From: Ceraceosorus guamensis
Lineage: Eukaryota > Basidiomycota > Exobasidiomycetes > Ceraceosorales > Ceraceosoraceae
Reading direction: 5' to 3'
Assembly (NCBI RefSeq): GCF_003144195.1
Contig: NW_020290060.1
Coordinates: 32,662-96,661 of the forward strand
DNA: 64,000 bases
Shown here: piece after piece, positions 11,610-24,340 of the stretch
How positions within the stretch are numbered: the stretch's first letter is position 1
Layout of the letters: each line of letters opens with the position of its first letter
Notes under the pieces: model-generated
The model's input: the letters and a program-made list of their open reading frames with translations, nothing else
What the model was told of the DNA's origin: nothing
Databases searched by the model: none
Program-made: the position numbers and the translations under genes

Positions 11610-14600
11610 TCAGGTGCGCGGTGCAACGGCGCGAGCCATCCCAACGTCACGTAGCCGCTTCCACAAGCTCTTGCCACTAGGAGCTGGGGTACCCGGGTCC
11701 TCTCTCATTTGACGACTCCGGAAGTCGTCCCTGCTCGAGACGCCAAGAGCTCCTGGTCCAGTATGAGGCGCTTTGGGAGTGAGTGGAGCCGCAGATGCCG
11801 GAGTCGAAGGAGTCCGTGAGCTCAAACGTGGAAGACGTCCTGCAGAGGCCATCCGAAGCAGACTAGGCCGATTTGGCACCGCGGAGCTGTTCTGCTTTTC
11901 GTCAGCTAGACTCTCATTGTGCGCATCTTTGCGTCTCAGCGAGCCGGTCGCGCTTCGCAGTCCTCCATGAGATCCTCGGAATGAAGGCGAAGTCATGAAG
12001 TCTGCAGTCCTTGAAGCGCTTGGCGGTCTGCTGATTTGCTTGGAAAGGCGGCGCTGGCGCTGAGCACTCGTGGTGGTCGCTCGCACCTCTACCTGGACAG
12101 GGCTCAACAAGCTGGTCAAGCGGCCAAATTTGCTAGCCCTTTTGCCGCCATTATGATGTTCATCCGGACGCTCAAAGGACGTAGAGAAACGAGAGTCAGG
12201 GGCGGGGGGCAATGCAGGAGAGCCTACGGAGCCCTGTGCAGCACTGGCGCCTACAAGACATAAGGAGTGCCGTGCTTTCAACGCATCTGCTTTGGGGTCA
12301 GTGGTGTGGGGCGCGAGGTCGCGATTGATGGTCGAAGCAGTGGTGTTGGGGTGCTGCGTCCGTGACAGAGTCAAGCCCAGACTTTGTGCTTCGTCGATTG
12401 ATGGCCCCAACGGTGCTGTTGAGCCAGTGCTGGCCAGCGGCTCATTGGTACCATTCGTCAAGGGCGAGTAGTCTTTTGCAGCTGAATGAGACGCCAAGGC
12501 TGCTAGATTGGGCACAGCTGCGGCAAGTTGTAGGTTCGATTGACTGACTGACCTCACCATCTCGTTTGCGGCAGCTATTACCTGCGCAGAAGACGCATAA
12601 GCTGCGCTGCTCGAGTGTGCCGATATCGACGAGAGACTCGCGGTAGACTCTTCGACCAAGCGACTTAAGCGTTGAGCCATTTGACCAATCTCGGCCAGGG
12701 AAGCTCGTACGCGTGCCAGAGAACCGCCTTCTTCTCCAGCAGATGCTGCTGATACGCGATGTTCGTTGGCATCAGGGCTCAGTTGATTGGCTGGGTAATT
12801 CGGATTGCTACACTCACGACCGACGCCGTCTGCCATCTGCTCTATCTCCATACTGAGCTCAGCAGACGTGTAGCCTTCGTTGATCTTTTCTAGAGACATG
12901 GTCGCTGGACGAGGTGGCGGCGGCGGCTTCGTCGCATAAGATTGCAAGTGGGTGGAGTGCGTGACGTCAGAGATCATTTCGACGTCGTTGGCGTGATCGC
13001 CGATTGCGTTTCCTAAGTGGCACAGGCTGAGAGATGGTCGCCCAGCTTGTGCTGTGACGACTGAGCACATCGAGGATTCTTCCGAGCATTGACGGGTAGG
13101 ACACGGTCTATTTTTCAGACCGACAGCGGAATTGCCGGGCGCGCATTCACGATCCCGGCGGTCGTCGCTCGATCTGCCCATAGCACTGTTGACCAAGAGC
13201 CCTCTACTGCTGTGGTGATCGACGCTCGAGCTGACCTGACGTGGATGTGCTGCCTCGCTAGGCTTTGTTGCAGCAACTTCTCCTGCCCAAGCGGACTGGA
13301 ATTGCTTCGTACCCGGCTTCGCGTGATCAAAACTCAGTAGAGCACACCTAAAATGCTGGCCTGATTGACTATCCGTCTTGAGCGAGACCAAGTCTCGCTG
13401 CGTAATGGCAGCCGAAAAAGGTCTTGCACCTTTGCCTCCCTGGCCAGCACTTGAGGAAGGCACATCGAGAGTTCTGGATGGCTCAAAATTCTTGGCTGTG
13501 GCGGGCGGCAAATTGGCTGCGGGATCTGTAATACAGTGGGATCCATTCGCAATGAGCTATCCGACCCTTTGCGCCGCAGATCTCCCAACGTGAGGCACGT
13601 ACCGACGGATGAGAGAAACGGTGACCCCTGAATTGTGTGAGAGTACGAGGTGGACTCGCCCGTGGGCACGTCGTAGGTGCTGTCGCCCCAGGCACCCTCC
13701 GACACTTGCAGGGATTGCACAGATCGCTCATCGGAAAGCTCACTAGCGGTACTAGACATGTCCAGGGTCGATAAGCTGGGTTGCTCGTCCTCTGCCGGGG
13801 TTTCATCAGGAACGAGGATGCGAGGTGTTGTAGGCGGGCGGCAGGGCTCGCGCGAGCGGTCGCCGTTCCGCTGGTTGAGCCAAGGCGTCCGATGGTGTTC
13901 CGAGTTCTCTATGGCAAAAGTTGTTGTCGACGCAGGCCAACTTGTCAGACTGTTCGGCACGACAACAACCCCGGAATCCAGGGGTGTCAGATTGAGCAGG
14001 CTCGGCGCTGCTGAATTCCGGGTCATTAGCTGTTCAAGCGCTGTGCTGTCGCTCGACTGACTGCTACGGTCGTGGGCCTCAGAATTGGGAGGTGGAGTTG
14101 CGGCAATGTCGTTGAGCTCCTCAACGGCAGCCATCGACTGGTGCATTTTTTCGGAGTCTTCATGCTCCGACAAGACATTTGACATCCCTGCTGTGGCGGG
14201 AGGCTGTTTGTCTTGCTGCTTGGACGAGGCATTCTTCGCATTAGACTTTCGATCTCCAGCCTGTCTTACTCGCTCGCTGACCCGAAGAAGCTCGATCAAG
14301 CTGTCGTCGAGGTCGGACGTCCTCCCACCATTGTGATGCTTATCTCGTCGCTGGGCGCCAGGGGCGTTTTCGGGCCAGAAGAAGGGATGATTCAAGGCGT
14401 CTTTCGCTTGTATGCGTTTCTTGGTGTCTGGTTCGACCATGGCGCGAACGAGACTTTCGCAGTGCACGGATATCATGTCCCAATTGCCTTGCCAAGCGGA
14501 CATGACAGTCCTCTCGTAGTACAGAGTGAGAGATTCGGTGTCGAGGCTGCACAGAAGAGAAAAGATGTAGTCAGGCGTGGGGATTGACGCTAATGTTGTG

Positions 14601-16506
14601 GCCGTCCTCGACTCACAATGTCTCGTTGACGTTCTCAAACGGTGTGCGACCAACGGCGATCTCGTAAAGGCTGACTCCGAGGGCCCAGACATCGGCGAGT
14701 CGCTCGTCGTGATCATCGCCGCGAGCTCGCTCTGGCGAGAGATACTCCGGGGTACCCCACCTTGCATTGGTGATGAAGCCGGAGTTGGGATCATGATTCT
14801 TAGCAAAGCCGAAGTCGAGCAATATCGGCCGCTCTCGACCGTCTGGGCCAGGGTGTACCATCATGTTCTGGACCTGCACAGTGGTTGAAGGCAGAGAGGC
14901 AAATGTTCGGCGTCGGCAGTCAGGTCAGCCTGCAGCCATGTAGTGCAGTCTTCCTTACCTTGATGTCACAATGCGTGATGTTACGTGCGTGAAGCCACGC
15001 GACGGCCGACGTGAGCTGCTGGAAAAAGCCATCCGGCCCCGCGTACACCCAGCGAGAGAGGCACACTTGCATAGCCTTTGCAGTAGGGAGCGAACGCGGG
15101 TCAGACGCCCAGAGCAGAAAGCAGCACCTCAGCAGCACGATACAGAGCTCACCTGATCAAAGAAGTCCATCGTCAAGCACGCGTAGCTTGGACTGAAGAG
15201 GAACTGTTGTAGAAGAGAAAGTGTGTGGGAAATGGTTATTAACTTGTGCTGGTGACGGGTCGGCATACCACTCACCTCTCGAAAGACGACGAGATTGGGG
15301 TGCATTTCTTCGAAGCTGCAAGCCGATCTCATGACTTTGAACTCATTCCAAAGAGCTTTGACTCTGGACTTGCTCGCAGAGGAGTGATCGCGCACGACCA
15401 GTTTGACCGCCACTGTGCGTCGTTGAGGCTTGCCCGAAGCGTCTTTGACCACAGGCAGACCGGCTGCGGGAGGCCACCGACCGGTGTCAGATCAAGCCCA
15501 GTCACAGTGGAAAGAGGTGAAGCACAAGGGTATGACACTCACGCAAAGAATGGGTGATGACTGCTTTCCAGCAGCTTCCCCAATTACCGCTGCCAATCTC
15601 CTTTTCAAATCCGTAGCGCTCTCCAAGCTCTTCGTCAGTGAGGCAATGCATGCCTTGCTGTTGTCGACGCTCGTACCAAGCACGCTCGGCAGCAGCGACT
15701 TCTCTAGCTTCCTTTTCTCGTCGAGCTGCTTCTGCTTGCGCCGCAGCAGCGTCCGCAGCGGCCTTTGCCTTCTTTTCCTGCTTTTCGAGTCGCATGAGTG
15801 AGTCAAGCATCGACAATGGCGACTGTGTGATAGACTCTGACTGCTGACTCCGTTTGTGTTTGCCCTTTACGGCGGCTGCAGCTACAGCAGCGAGGCGCTT
15901 GCGTGGTTCTCGAGCGGGGCTGCCACCTACCAGGGAGTCGTCGAGCTCTTGTGCTGGAGCGTCGCTATCCACGTCGTCGTCTTCCTCTCGCCGGCGCTTG
16001 TCGTGTGCAGAGTCGCGGACCGAATCGGCGGTGTTCTCCCCTTCTTTGCCCAATCTCCCGGGCGACTTGGCCGACCTGGGCGACAGAACCTCCATCGTGC
16101 GAACCTTGATACGATTTGTTAGGCCTCCAATGCCGCTGCGTGCTGAGGTTGGCGAGATGTTGGAATTCTCTGTCGGGCTATGAGGAATATTTGCGCGGAG
16201 AGAGACTGTCGTGCTACCATGGCGTCCATCGATAGTCGCATTGGAAATCGATTCCGATGCGCCTCCATCGCCACCCGAGAAGGATGGTAAAGTCTGACCA
16301 CCGGTGTGTGAGGTACGCTTGCCAGATGTCGAGCTGTCTCCGTGAGTAGTGCGCTGTTGTTTGTGCGAAGCCACCGTTGGTGAGCGCGATAAAAAGGACG
16401 GTGGCGGATCTTGCGTCGACCCCCGCGACGACGCTTGAATTTTCGCAGGTACGTTGACTCGCTTGTCCCATGGCGAGGAGACACCGCTCGAGACTGACGA
16501 GACCAT
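11610..16506 (-). CDS. Large Ser/Thr protein kinase with disordered flanks, non-RD type
   Basis: Seven exons: 15543-16506, 15276-15463, 15153-15203, 14959-15075, 14617-14873, 13603-14546, 11610-13525; 1478 residues, all phases consistent. Residues 1-300 are Ser-rich, then an Ala/Glu coiled segment. The kinase domain runs from about 300 to 570: glycine loop GSGNWGSCW, VAVK lysine near 341, Glu in ALWNEFKVMR, catalytic loop THCDIKVQNMM (436-444), DFG near 460, GTPEYLSPER near 478, then DVWALGVSLYEI. All catalytic residues (K, E, D, N, DFG) are present, but the Arg before the catalytic Asp is Cys (HCD). About 900 residues of low-complexity tail follow, with no recognised domain. A fungal-specific kinase; I cannot name its subfamily or substrate. 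Confidence 0.87.
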
Positions 16507-19485
16507 TCCACCACGGTAAGTAACACTTTTAGCAGGATGCGTGTCCTTTCCGGTGCAGAGGGAAGATGGAGTGCTGCGTGAGGAGTTGTGGCGTGCGCCT
16601 CATTCACTCTACAATGATGTTGTATGCTGTAGTAGAGTCTGCGAGCAAGTGCGTAAGCGAGAGCTTGGAAGCGGACGGTCAGACTTGTGGCAGGCATCGG
16701 TCAAAGGAAGTGACGGCGTGAGAGCAAACAAGTCTCGGATGTGGCTCGAATAGCTTCAGCGCTGTACGTGAGTGATATGAGCTGGCAGCGAACGGCAGGG
16801 CAAAGCGGTAAGCAAGAGCAGGTCGTCCATCACTACCGAGGGACACAGTGGGCCGCGCTCTATGAGATAGCGTAGGTGAAGTGCCCAGAAAGCAATGCAA
16901 GGCACCACGCTGCTGACGTCTATATCGTCGTGAGGTCGCGCTGAGTTGGGCGTCGCGCCGACATTGCAACCCTTGGCACCGCGTGCCACAGATGGAGAAC
17001 GCGGTCTGGTGTCGGTGGTGCTGGCATTAGCGTAGCCTCCGCCCTGGAAAGTGTGATGATTCAGTGGTCAGATTGGTCATCCGCGGCATCTTCCAAAACA
17101 CGTCGGTGCACGCTGATCGAGGTGACCTATACCCTCAAGCCCGTACGCGGTGCACACTTGATTTGTCTCTATATGAGCACTCGCGACTTTTAACGTTCGC
17201 CTCGTAGCACATAGCTCCTCTATGTGGCGCCGTTGATAGCAGCTCGCAAGTTCACATGCGGTGCCGAGTGTGAATCATTACCTGCAGCTCACCGTGGGCT
17301 GATGTACAGCCGACACAAGGGAAAAGGGACGAATTGCGACCGCTGCCGTGATGAGGAGCTCCGTGCTACCATGCAAGCATTATGTATACTTGGTCAATAT
17401 ATGGCTCAATTAGCCCATACAGCAGCAGCAGCATGACGGTGATGACTCACCATTATATACAAAACTCAGCACGATGTGCGCTCCCGAGCCACCTATCCAT
17501 ATGTGTGCTAAAATGGATTGAGAAGAGATTCCGGCCGCCGCCGCCGCCGCCGCCGCCGCCATTGCGCGGGTAGCTATAGCTGCTGGAGTAAGAATATGTA
17601 GGTAGCCGAGATTGATTGATGCCGAGCGGAGGAGCGCTGCTGCTGCTGCTAAGATGCAATGCCCAAACTCAATCGCTTTGCGGACGGAAGCTTGCGCTCG
17701 ATTGCGATCAGTCAACCAGTGAGACCTGCATATGCTGTTTTGTATGCTGCATATGTGTGTCTGCTCTTGATGAAAGAAGCTGAGCAGAGAGACGCGTTTC
17801 GACCTCGATATGAGTAGACGCGGCTATTCAAGTGATTGTACGCTGGTTGCATGCACACTCACACTCGTGGCTCTTGAATCGCGACTCCAACTACTTCCTG
17901 ATGACATTCTCGGTTTCGCCTGTGTATATGCGGTACTCCGCGTACACATTCTTCTTTATGGCAGCCTCCAATCTAAGCGAGGCAGGGCACCTGACCACAT
18001 AAATCTTGATGAACACTGGACGCAAGACTCGGAACAATAATCAGAATAGTGGTGGATCAGTAAGGATAACGCATTTGCTCGTGGGCCACGTCGAGTCCAT
18101 GCAGGCAAAGGCGTGTGTATCGACGATAGTCAGCTGGAGCTCGACCGTCGTGGCTCCCTATGACGACGGATGCTGGACGCTCGTTCGCCGCCACATGGAC
18201 GTGTTCAAGCCTTGAGTGACGTACACGGGGGGCTACATAGCTGTTGTGTCTTATCCCTCTATCGATCACATGTAGAATCGCGATTCGGAGTGCAGCATAG
18301 CGAGCGCATTCAAAAAGGACCTCAGAGCCGCATCATGGGTCGCTGCCCACTGCACGGGTCTGCGGATGGTACCTTACTCCAGGCGCATGTTGGGCAGGCA
18401 TGTTTTGAGGACATGCCGCCGTCGCTGCGGATGCCATCCGCACGGGGCTGTGTGACGAGGGACAGCAGCCTCCGATGCATCCATCCTAGGGAGCATCTGC
18501 GCGCAATACGCGAAGGTGTAGTACAGTAGTGCACCGCCGTAAGGCGATGGTAGGCTTCTGTACTGATTCAGGAACCACCACACCAGTAGTACCTTGGACG
18601 AGGGATTGTGGAGCTTCTTCATGTATTATCTCAACAGTGCATGGCGTGGCAGGGGCTCCTTGACATTCGCTTATGCTGGCAAAGACCATCATCTTGGTAC
18701 CGGCCTCACTCGTGCGCACGATGCGCTCGGGTCGTAGTTCTCCTCCATTGCAGGGGCAGCAAGGTCTAGGTCAAGACCGTTTGGATCGCGTTTCTAAAGC
18801 GTCTCCTACCCTGAACCGGTGCAGCATCGAGTAGACAGGTGTGCTTTGCTGGAGTATCTCACAGAGCCCGGATGTGTGGATGTGTGAATGGTTCAACGTC
18901 GTCTCGTTGCGAAATCTGGTCAGGGTCTTGATTGATGAGTGGGTTGTGGGTGTGTTGGCCGGGTGGTGAGTCTGCGGTGTTGCATGCATGCCTGCTGGTG
19001 CGTGATCCGCGCCGCGCATCATCAATCACGCACGGCGCAAGGGCACGCGCAGGCCTAACGGCCCACGTGTCTGAATCTCAACCAGAAGCCATGCTTGGAA
19101 AGCGCGCGCTCTCGTTCGTTGGCGGGACGATGCAGGCGCACGGTCAAGAACGATCGTCACTCGTGACTTGTGACTTGTTGACTCGCGGAAGCGCTCATCG
19201 GTCTAAGTCTTGAGTCTTGATTCGTGAGTCAAGCAATTATGAATCCAGCCGAGTTTCTACGAGGTGTCAAGAAACTTCGCGATCCGTGATCCTACATTCT
19301 TTGATACGTGAACTCGATCTCGCAAACGCTCGGCTCACAGCACCACCCTGGCTTCCTTCGCTGTTCCCCTACAGCCGGCTGTTGCCTTACATCGTTGGCG
19401 CTGGTAAATCGGCACCTCGCTCGGCACCTTCAGGAAACGATCCTTCCCACTCCTTCCTACCCTCGGCCAGATCGATCGAGTAACG
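16507..19485. other. Intergenic, 3.0 kb, divergent promoter region
   Basis: The longest gene-poor stretch, between the kinase and complex I genes, which both start outward. No exon chain with credible splice signals was found. It holds a CCG microsatellite (17535-17560), a CTG-rich patch near 17640, and element-like sequence near 19155 and 19217 with alternating GTGACT/TTGACT words. A long upstream leader or noncoding RNA for the kinase cannot be excluded. Confidence 0.5.
17535..17560. repeat. CCG microsatellite
   Basis: About 8.7 perfect CCG units in noncoding DNA upstream of the protein kinase gene. Confidence 0.95.
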
Positions 19486-21154
19486 ATGGTGCTCTTGCCT
19501 GCTGCTCAAGCTACCTCTAGGCAAGCTGCCTCATCGGTTCTGCGCCCAGCTACCGCGGCCGCGTCTCAGCAATCCAGAGCTGTTCACGACTTGGTCATCA
19601 AACGCCGCACCGGTCAGCCTATCATCCGCGCTGGCCCATACGGAGGTGGTCGGTGAGTCGAGCTTGCTCATGGGTAGAGATCATGTCCCCATCTTCTTGC
19701 TGATACTTGCATGTGCGGCTCTTGCCACGTCAGATCGTCGGTGTCGGGTCATGTCGCGACGGTGTTCGGCTGCACTGGCTTTCTTGGCCGATACGTAGTG
19801 AACAGATTGGCGCAGAAGGGCACTCAGGTCATTGTGCCCTACAGAGATGAGGACGAGAAGCGACACTTGAAGGTCATGGGTGACCTTGGACAGATCGTGC
19901 CGCTTGTAAGTCAGCAATGGACAGGTGTGCAGGCTGCCTCTTGCTTGCCGATGAAGCACGCCGCTGGGCGGAATGGCCATGCGAAAGGCAGCCCTGAGCT
20001 GACTGAGCTTCAACACGTCGTGCTTAGGAATGGGACATTCGAAGCGATGAGCAAATCGAAGAGTGCTTGCGTCACTCTGATGTGGTGTTCAACTTGACGG
20101 GGAGGAACTACGAGACCAAGTGAGTGCAACGCCAGAGCCTCGCACAGGTGAAGTCGTCTCAGACGACTGACATCCAATTTGCTCGCGTTCAGGAACTTCT
20201 CCTTCAACGACGTCCACGTCTCTGGAGCTCAGCGAATTGCAGGAGTGGCGGATGCATGCGGAGTCTCGAGATTGATTCACGTGTCCCACCTGAATGCCGA
20301 CAAGAACAGTCCATCCGCATTCTTGCGCACAAAGGCAGAAGGAGAGGAAGCTGTGAACAGAGTCTTCGAGGGCGCGACTATTGTGCGACCAGGATCTCTG
20401 TACGGCCACGAGGATCGCTTCCTGAATCAAATGGCAAGTAAGTAGCGAATCGCGGCAGGCTTGTTACAGTCTTTGGTGCGTCAGGGTGACAGGTAGCATG
20501 TCAACTGGGACGTTGCGACGGTCCAGTGCGCAGGAGGTGCCGAATGTCGGCCGGGGCGATGCTCTGCGAGCAGCGCTTTGAAGGCCGCATAGACTGCATT
20601 CGACGTTTCTTTGGCGCATTTGGTCTTATTGACACACAATCCCGTTTCTTTTCTTAGGCTGGCCAATCACCTGGCACGCAAACCACGGCCGAACAAAGCT
20701 GCGGCCAGTCCACTCTCTCGATGTCGCGCAAGCCCTCGAGGTGATCATGGATGCAGAAAATACGTCCATCGGACAGACATTTTCTCTGGCAGGTCCGAAG
20801 ACCTACACTGTCTCTGAGCTTCTCAACCTCGTCCAGTCTTTAACCTTCAGGAAGTTGGTTCGCCCCTCTTTGAACATCCCCAAAGCAGTGCTGATGCTCG
20901 CTGCCAAAGCAGGCGACAAGGTGTGGTGGCCCATGCTCTCGCCGGATGAGGTGACAAGACGCTACATCGACGACTACCCCGACGCGCCTGGCACCAAGAC
21001 CTTTGCCGATCTTGCCATCGAGCCAGACACCGTCGAGGAAGTTGCCATCACGTATCTTCGCAGATACAGATCTCAGCTGCATTTCGAGAGGCCCATCGAG
21101 ACGGGTGGCGCACGCCTCAAAGGTGGCAAGCAGCCCTACAGAGTGGTGGACTAG
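19486..21154 (+). CDS. NDUFA9: NADH:ubiquinone oxidoreductase 39/40 kDa subunit (NDUFA9 type)
   Basis: Exons 19486-19652, 19734-19905, 20028-20119, 20193-20437 and 20658-21154; 390 residues. The N-terminus is a basic, Ala/Ser-rich mitochondrial presequence, followed by [20 protein letters not shown] as in fungal 40 kDa subunits. The Rossmann motif is [13 protein letters not shown]; then come [48 protein letters not shown] and [15 protein letters not shown], all in family order. This accessory subunit is an extended SDR fold holding a tightly bound nucleotide and sits on the matrix arm of complex I. Intron phases close the frame exactly. Confidence 0.95.
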
Positions 21155-22729
21155 GCTGTGCGTGTTTGCGGGGCGAGAGTCGATCCGCTTTTCAGACCTC
21201 TGTTTGATTCGAAAAGCAGCCGTCATACAATGCAATCCATAGACTGAGTATGGGTGAGCGTGCCAAGCCTGATGTGGTCCTCGAAGATTGTGGCTAAGCC
21301 CCAGAGTCTCGAGCTGGCTCGTGGCTTTAGAGCCATGGTATTCTTTTTGAGTGAAAAGTCGAAGTATTTTTGGACAGGCTTCTTCCACGTGACTCTATGG
21401 GCACGTAAGTCGAGTAACCGATTTAAGATCGCTTCGATTCACGATTCATGATTCTTCGATAGTAGTCTTGAATTCTTCAAATCAAGAATGAGTCTTTTCG
21501 CGACTGGCGTCTCCTTGTCCAAATCCTGTGTGCAGCTGCTCGCGCGAAGTCTGCTAGTCTCTGGAATTGCGGCCCTAGCTCGATCGTGAAAGCTGATCTG
21601 AAAAGTGTGCGGGGTGCTGCAAAGCATTCAGGGGGGGGCGAATGACTCGTGACTTTGGCAGCGCGGATCATAGGTAGCGCGAATCAAGGGCAATGTGGCG
21701 GTCAGTGGCAGGGTACCAAGGGCTCAGGTAGCACGGGCACGACAGCCTTCTGTTTGGGAATCATTCACGATTGATGAGGCACCAGGAGCGGTCGCGCGAG
21801 ACTCTTCCTGCACTCTTCCCCACACACAGGGCGGCGGCAAGCGCGCAAGCTGCGAGAGAAGCACCGTAGGCCAGGCTCCCTATCCCCGATGATGCGCCGA
21901 CCTAGCCAGCATCCGGCTCGATGACCATGTCGAGTGAAAATTGAAAGTGCGAGGAAACAAAGTCTGGCTTGCTACTACTTACCACTGTGACTTCTGTACT
22001 ACTGCGCACAGTCACAGTCACAGTTCAGGCAAGGCTGCAGTCGCTGCGGGGGAGGCACCTGCTTCCGCTCTTTCCAAGAGCGCCTAGCCCGCATGCAGGC
22101 CTTGCCCTCAAGCTGCAGGAAGCTCCACGAGCCGCATGAGGTTCCGCGCACCTCGTCATGTGTCTGGGTGCCCGGGGCGGGGAAACACTTATTACCCCGA
22201 CCAAGGCAGGCATATGAGCAGCCCTCATCAAGGGAAGCTTCATGCAAGTCGACGAACCCCACCCCGCGTCAGTCGTCCGCCGTTCAGCTAGACGACGACG
22301 GTTGGGTTTCTGCTGCGTGATTTGCTCTTTGCGCGCGCGCGCGCGACGGCGGTCGATCGTGAACAGGCAGAGAGAAAGAGGCGAGACGGACACCGGATTG
22401 GTGCGAGGTCTCACGCTGCTGCTCCTCCTAGTCGTCATCAATTTCACAGATGCTCGCGGCTGCCTCTTTTGCGCACGGCTGGACGCTCATCCAGCGTTGA
22501 TCTTACACGCTCTCAACCCCCTCACTCCTTGTCCAACCCTTTCCTTCGCCGTTGCCGTGAGCCTCACCGTCTCCATTCCCTTCTACCGGTCCAGTTCGCG
22601 CTGCAACTGTTATTCCCAGCACGTGCGACTGTTTCACCTTGCCAGCTCCCCACTAAGCAAGTGCCCCAACCTGGAACATAAGAGCGTCGACTTCTACTGC
22701 CCCCCTCGCCACCCTTCATTATCATCAAG
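21155..22729. other. Intergenic, 1.6 kb
   Basis: Lies between NDUFA9 and the GPI-anchored wall protein gene, both on the plus strand. No supported gene. It carries copies of the dispersed element at 21436-21454 (GATTCACGATTCATGATTC) and 21773-21782, and a CG-alternating run near 22330-22344. The last few hundred bases are pyrimidine-rich, as expected of a promoter and leader. Confidence 0.55.
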
Positions 22730-23896
22730 ATGCAACTGTCTTTCGCTTTGGCCCTTGCAGGCGCTGGTGCGGTCGCGGTCTCCGCGCAGAGTGAGTTTTT
22801 GGAGGGTTCACCGCTAGACTGGGCTGGCCAAAAGTTGCAAAGCGCGTGGAAGGAAGGAGGCGAGGTGCTGGTGAGATCCATGACCAGTGCACGCACCCGA
22901 GCATCGTTGCGCATGGCGGCGTTTCGCGCAAGAGTCTTGTTGGTGCGACGGAGACAATCTGCGGTCAAGAGTTGCGTCCTCGAAAGATCGCGCTTGCGAT
23001 TCATCCCAGGTCGAATGCCAGGCAAGGCATGCCTACCTCACGTTTGCCGGCTCTGCGCTTACCCATCATTGCCCACTCCTCCCACTTCTTCTTCTCTAGA
23101 CTTGACTACCTACTCGATGCTGGCGCCAGCGACCACACCACGAATCTTGTCCACCGACACGGCTTTCACGCCACCTGTCACCTCCTCGGCATCTGGCACC
23201 ATCCCCACGCCACAAGCCACGGTCAAGTCGTTTGACTGGAGCTCCGCTGCATCAGCAGCCGCCACGTCGGCTGCAAACCGAACCGCGTCCTCCAACTTCA
23301 CCCTGCCATCTGCTACGGCCACCGCACCTTGGGTGGCCAACCTTGTGGTCCAGCAATCCAATCCTTACGTTTTCCAACAGCTCGACACGACTGACCTTCC
23401 CACTCTCAACTGGAACCTGGCCAACGAGACGGTGATCAACCGTGAAGCTATTTGTGCGCAGCAGACCAAGTTTTGTGCCACCGCTGGATGCGCAGAGGAA
23501 GGTGCGGTGATCAAGGAGAACTTCTGCGATGTGCAGAATCTCGGCACTCGCTGCACTTGCGACAAGGGGGCCACCAACCTGTCTCAGTACAAGTGGCCCG
23601 TCCAATTTGCGGACTGTCTCAACAGAGCGACTGCTTGCGGCGATGCTTGCGCATTGCCCGGCGGAACGACGGCGGCGAGGACAGCGTGCAAGAAGGCTTG
23701 CCAGAGCAACTTCCGCGAGACTTGCGGTCTGCCCGGACAGTACAGCGCCAACTACGCCGTCAACAAGCAGGGAGACAAGCCCAACCTCAAGATGATTCAA
23801 GGTGGATCGGCTGGCGACTCTGCCAATGCCGTCCGTACCAGCGTCGCCACATTGTTCGCAGCTGCCGCCGTCGTCGCTGTCGTGCTGGCAGCATGA
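22730..23896 (+). CDS. Secreted GPI-anchored Cys-rich wall protein (DUF7707-like)
   Basis: Exons 22730-22790 and 23100-23896 around a 309-base intron; 285 residues. Residues 1-19 are a signal peptide (MQLSFALALAGAGAVAVSAQ). Then comes a Ser/Thr/Ala-rich stretch with N-glycosylation sequons (NRTASSNFT, NET), then a module with about 14 Cys: INREAICAQQTKFC, AGCAEEG, NFCDVQNLGTRCTCDKG, FADCLNRATACGDAC, ACKKACQ and ETCGLPG. The end is GDSANAVRTS plus a hydrophobic tail (ATLFAAAAVVAVVLAA), a GPI-anchor signal. The Cys spacing resembles the DUF7707 family of fungal GPI proteins of unknown function; that assignment is from memory. Likely displayed on the plasma membrane or wall. Confidence 0.8.
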   Translation: MQLSFALALAGAGAVAVSAQSEFLEGSPLDWAGQKLQSAWKEGGEVLVRSMTSARTRASLRMAAFRARVLLVRRRQSAVKSCVLERSRLRFIPGRMPGKACLPHVCRLCAYPSLPTPPTSSSLDLTTYSMLAPATTPRILSTDTAFTPPVTSSASGTIPTPQATVKSFDWSSAASAAATSAANRTASSNFTLPSATATAPWVANLVVQQSNPYVFQQLDTTDLPTLNWNLANETVINREAICAQQTKFCATAGCAEEGAVIKENFCDVQNLGTRCTCDKGATNLSQYKWPVQFADCLNRATACGDACALPGGTTAARTACKKACQSNFRETCGLPGQYSANYAVNKQGDKPNLKMIQGGSAGDSANAVRTSVATLFAAAAVVAVVLAA

Positions 23897-24340
23897 AAGG
23901 CGCGACCTTCGCCCCGTAGTCATCTCATCACTTTCTCGTCACCTCATCTTTGCACCTGAATCGTCCTTGGCAAGGCGGTGTCGGGCTCATCGCATCTCCA
24001 ACGCTGTTCACTCGATATCACGCTCGCTTGTACCGAGCACCTTCTGTTCGCCTACTCTTGATACCGCATCCACTTCTTTTTAGCACGCACTCCCTGCTCA
24101 CTCTAACCTCTTTGTCGTCCTTTTTATTGTACCGCCTGCTTCGTCATATTTGGACGACACGGACTCATTCGATGCGCCTCTCGATGTGCGCTTGCTGCTC
24201 CGTGAATCTCATGCACATTCTGCATCGACCAGTAATTGGATCGAGCTACGCGCTGCGATGAATAGAGCTCGTGGGGGCCCGATGATCATAGCCTGTCCGG
24301 GACAGAGAATGCACAGCCTTCTGTGCAATGCACAACGAAT
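23897..24340. other. Intergenic 3'-3' spacer
   Basis: 444 bases between the convergent wall-protein and HMG-CoA lyase genes. It is T-rich near 24060-24130, fitting 3' UTR and termination sequence. No gene seen. Confidence 0.55.
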
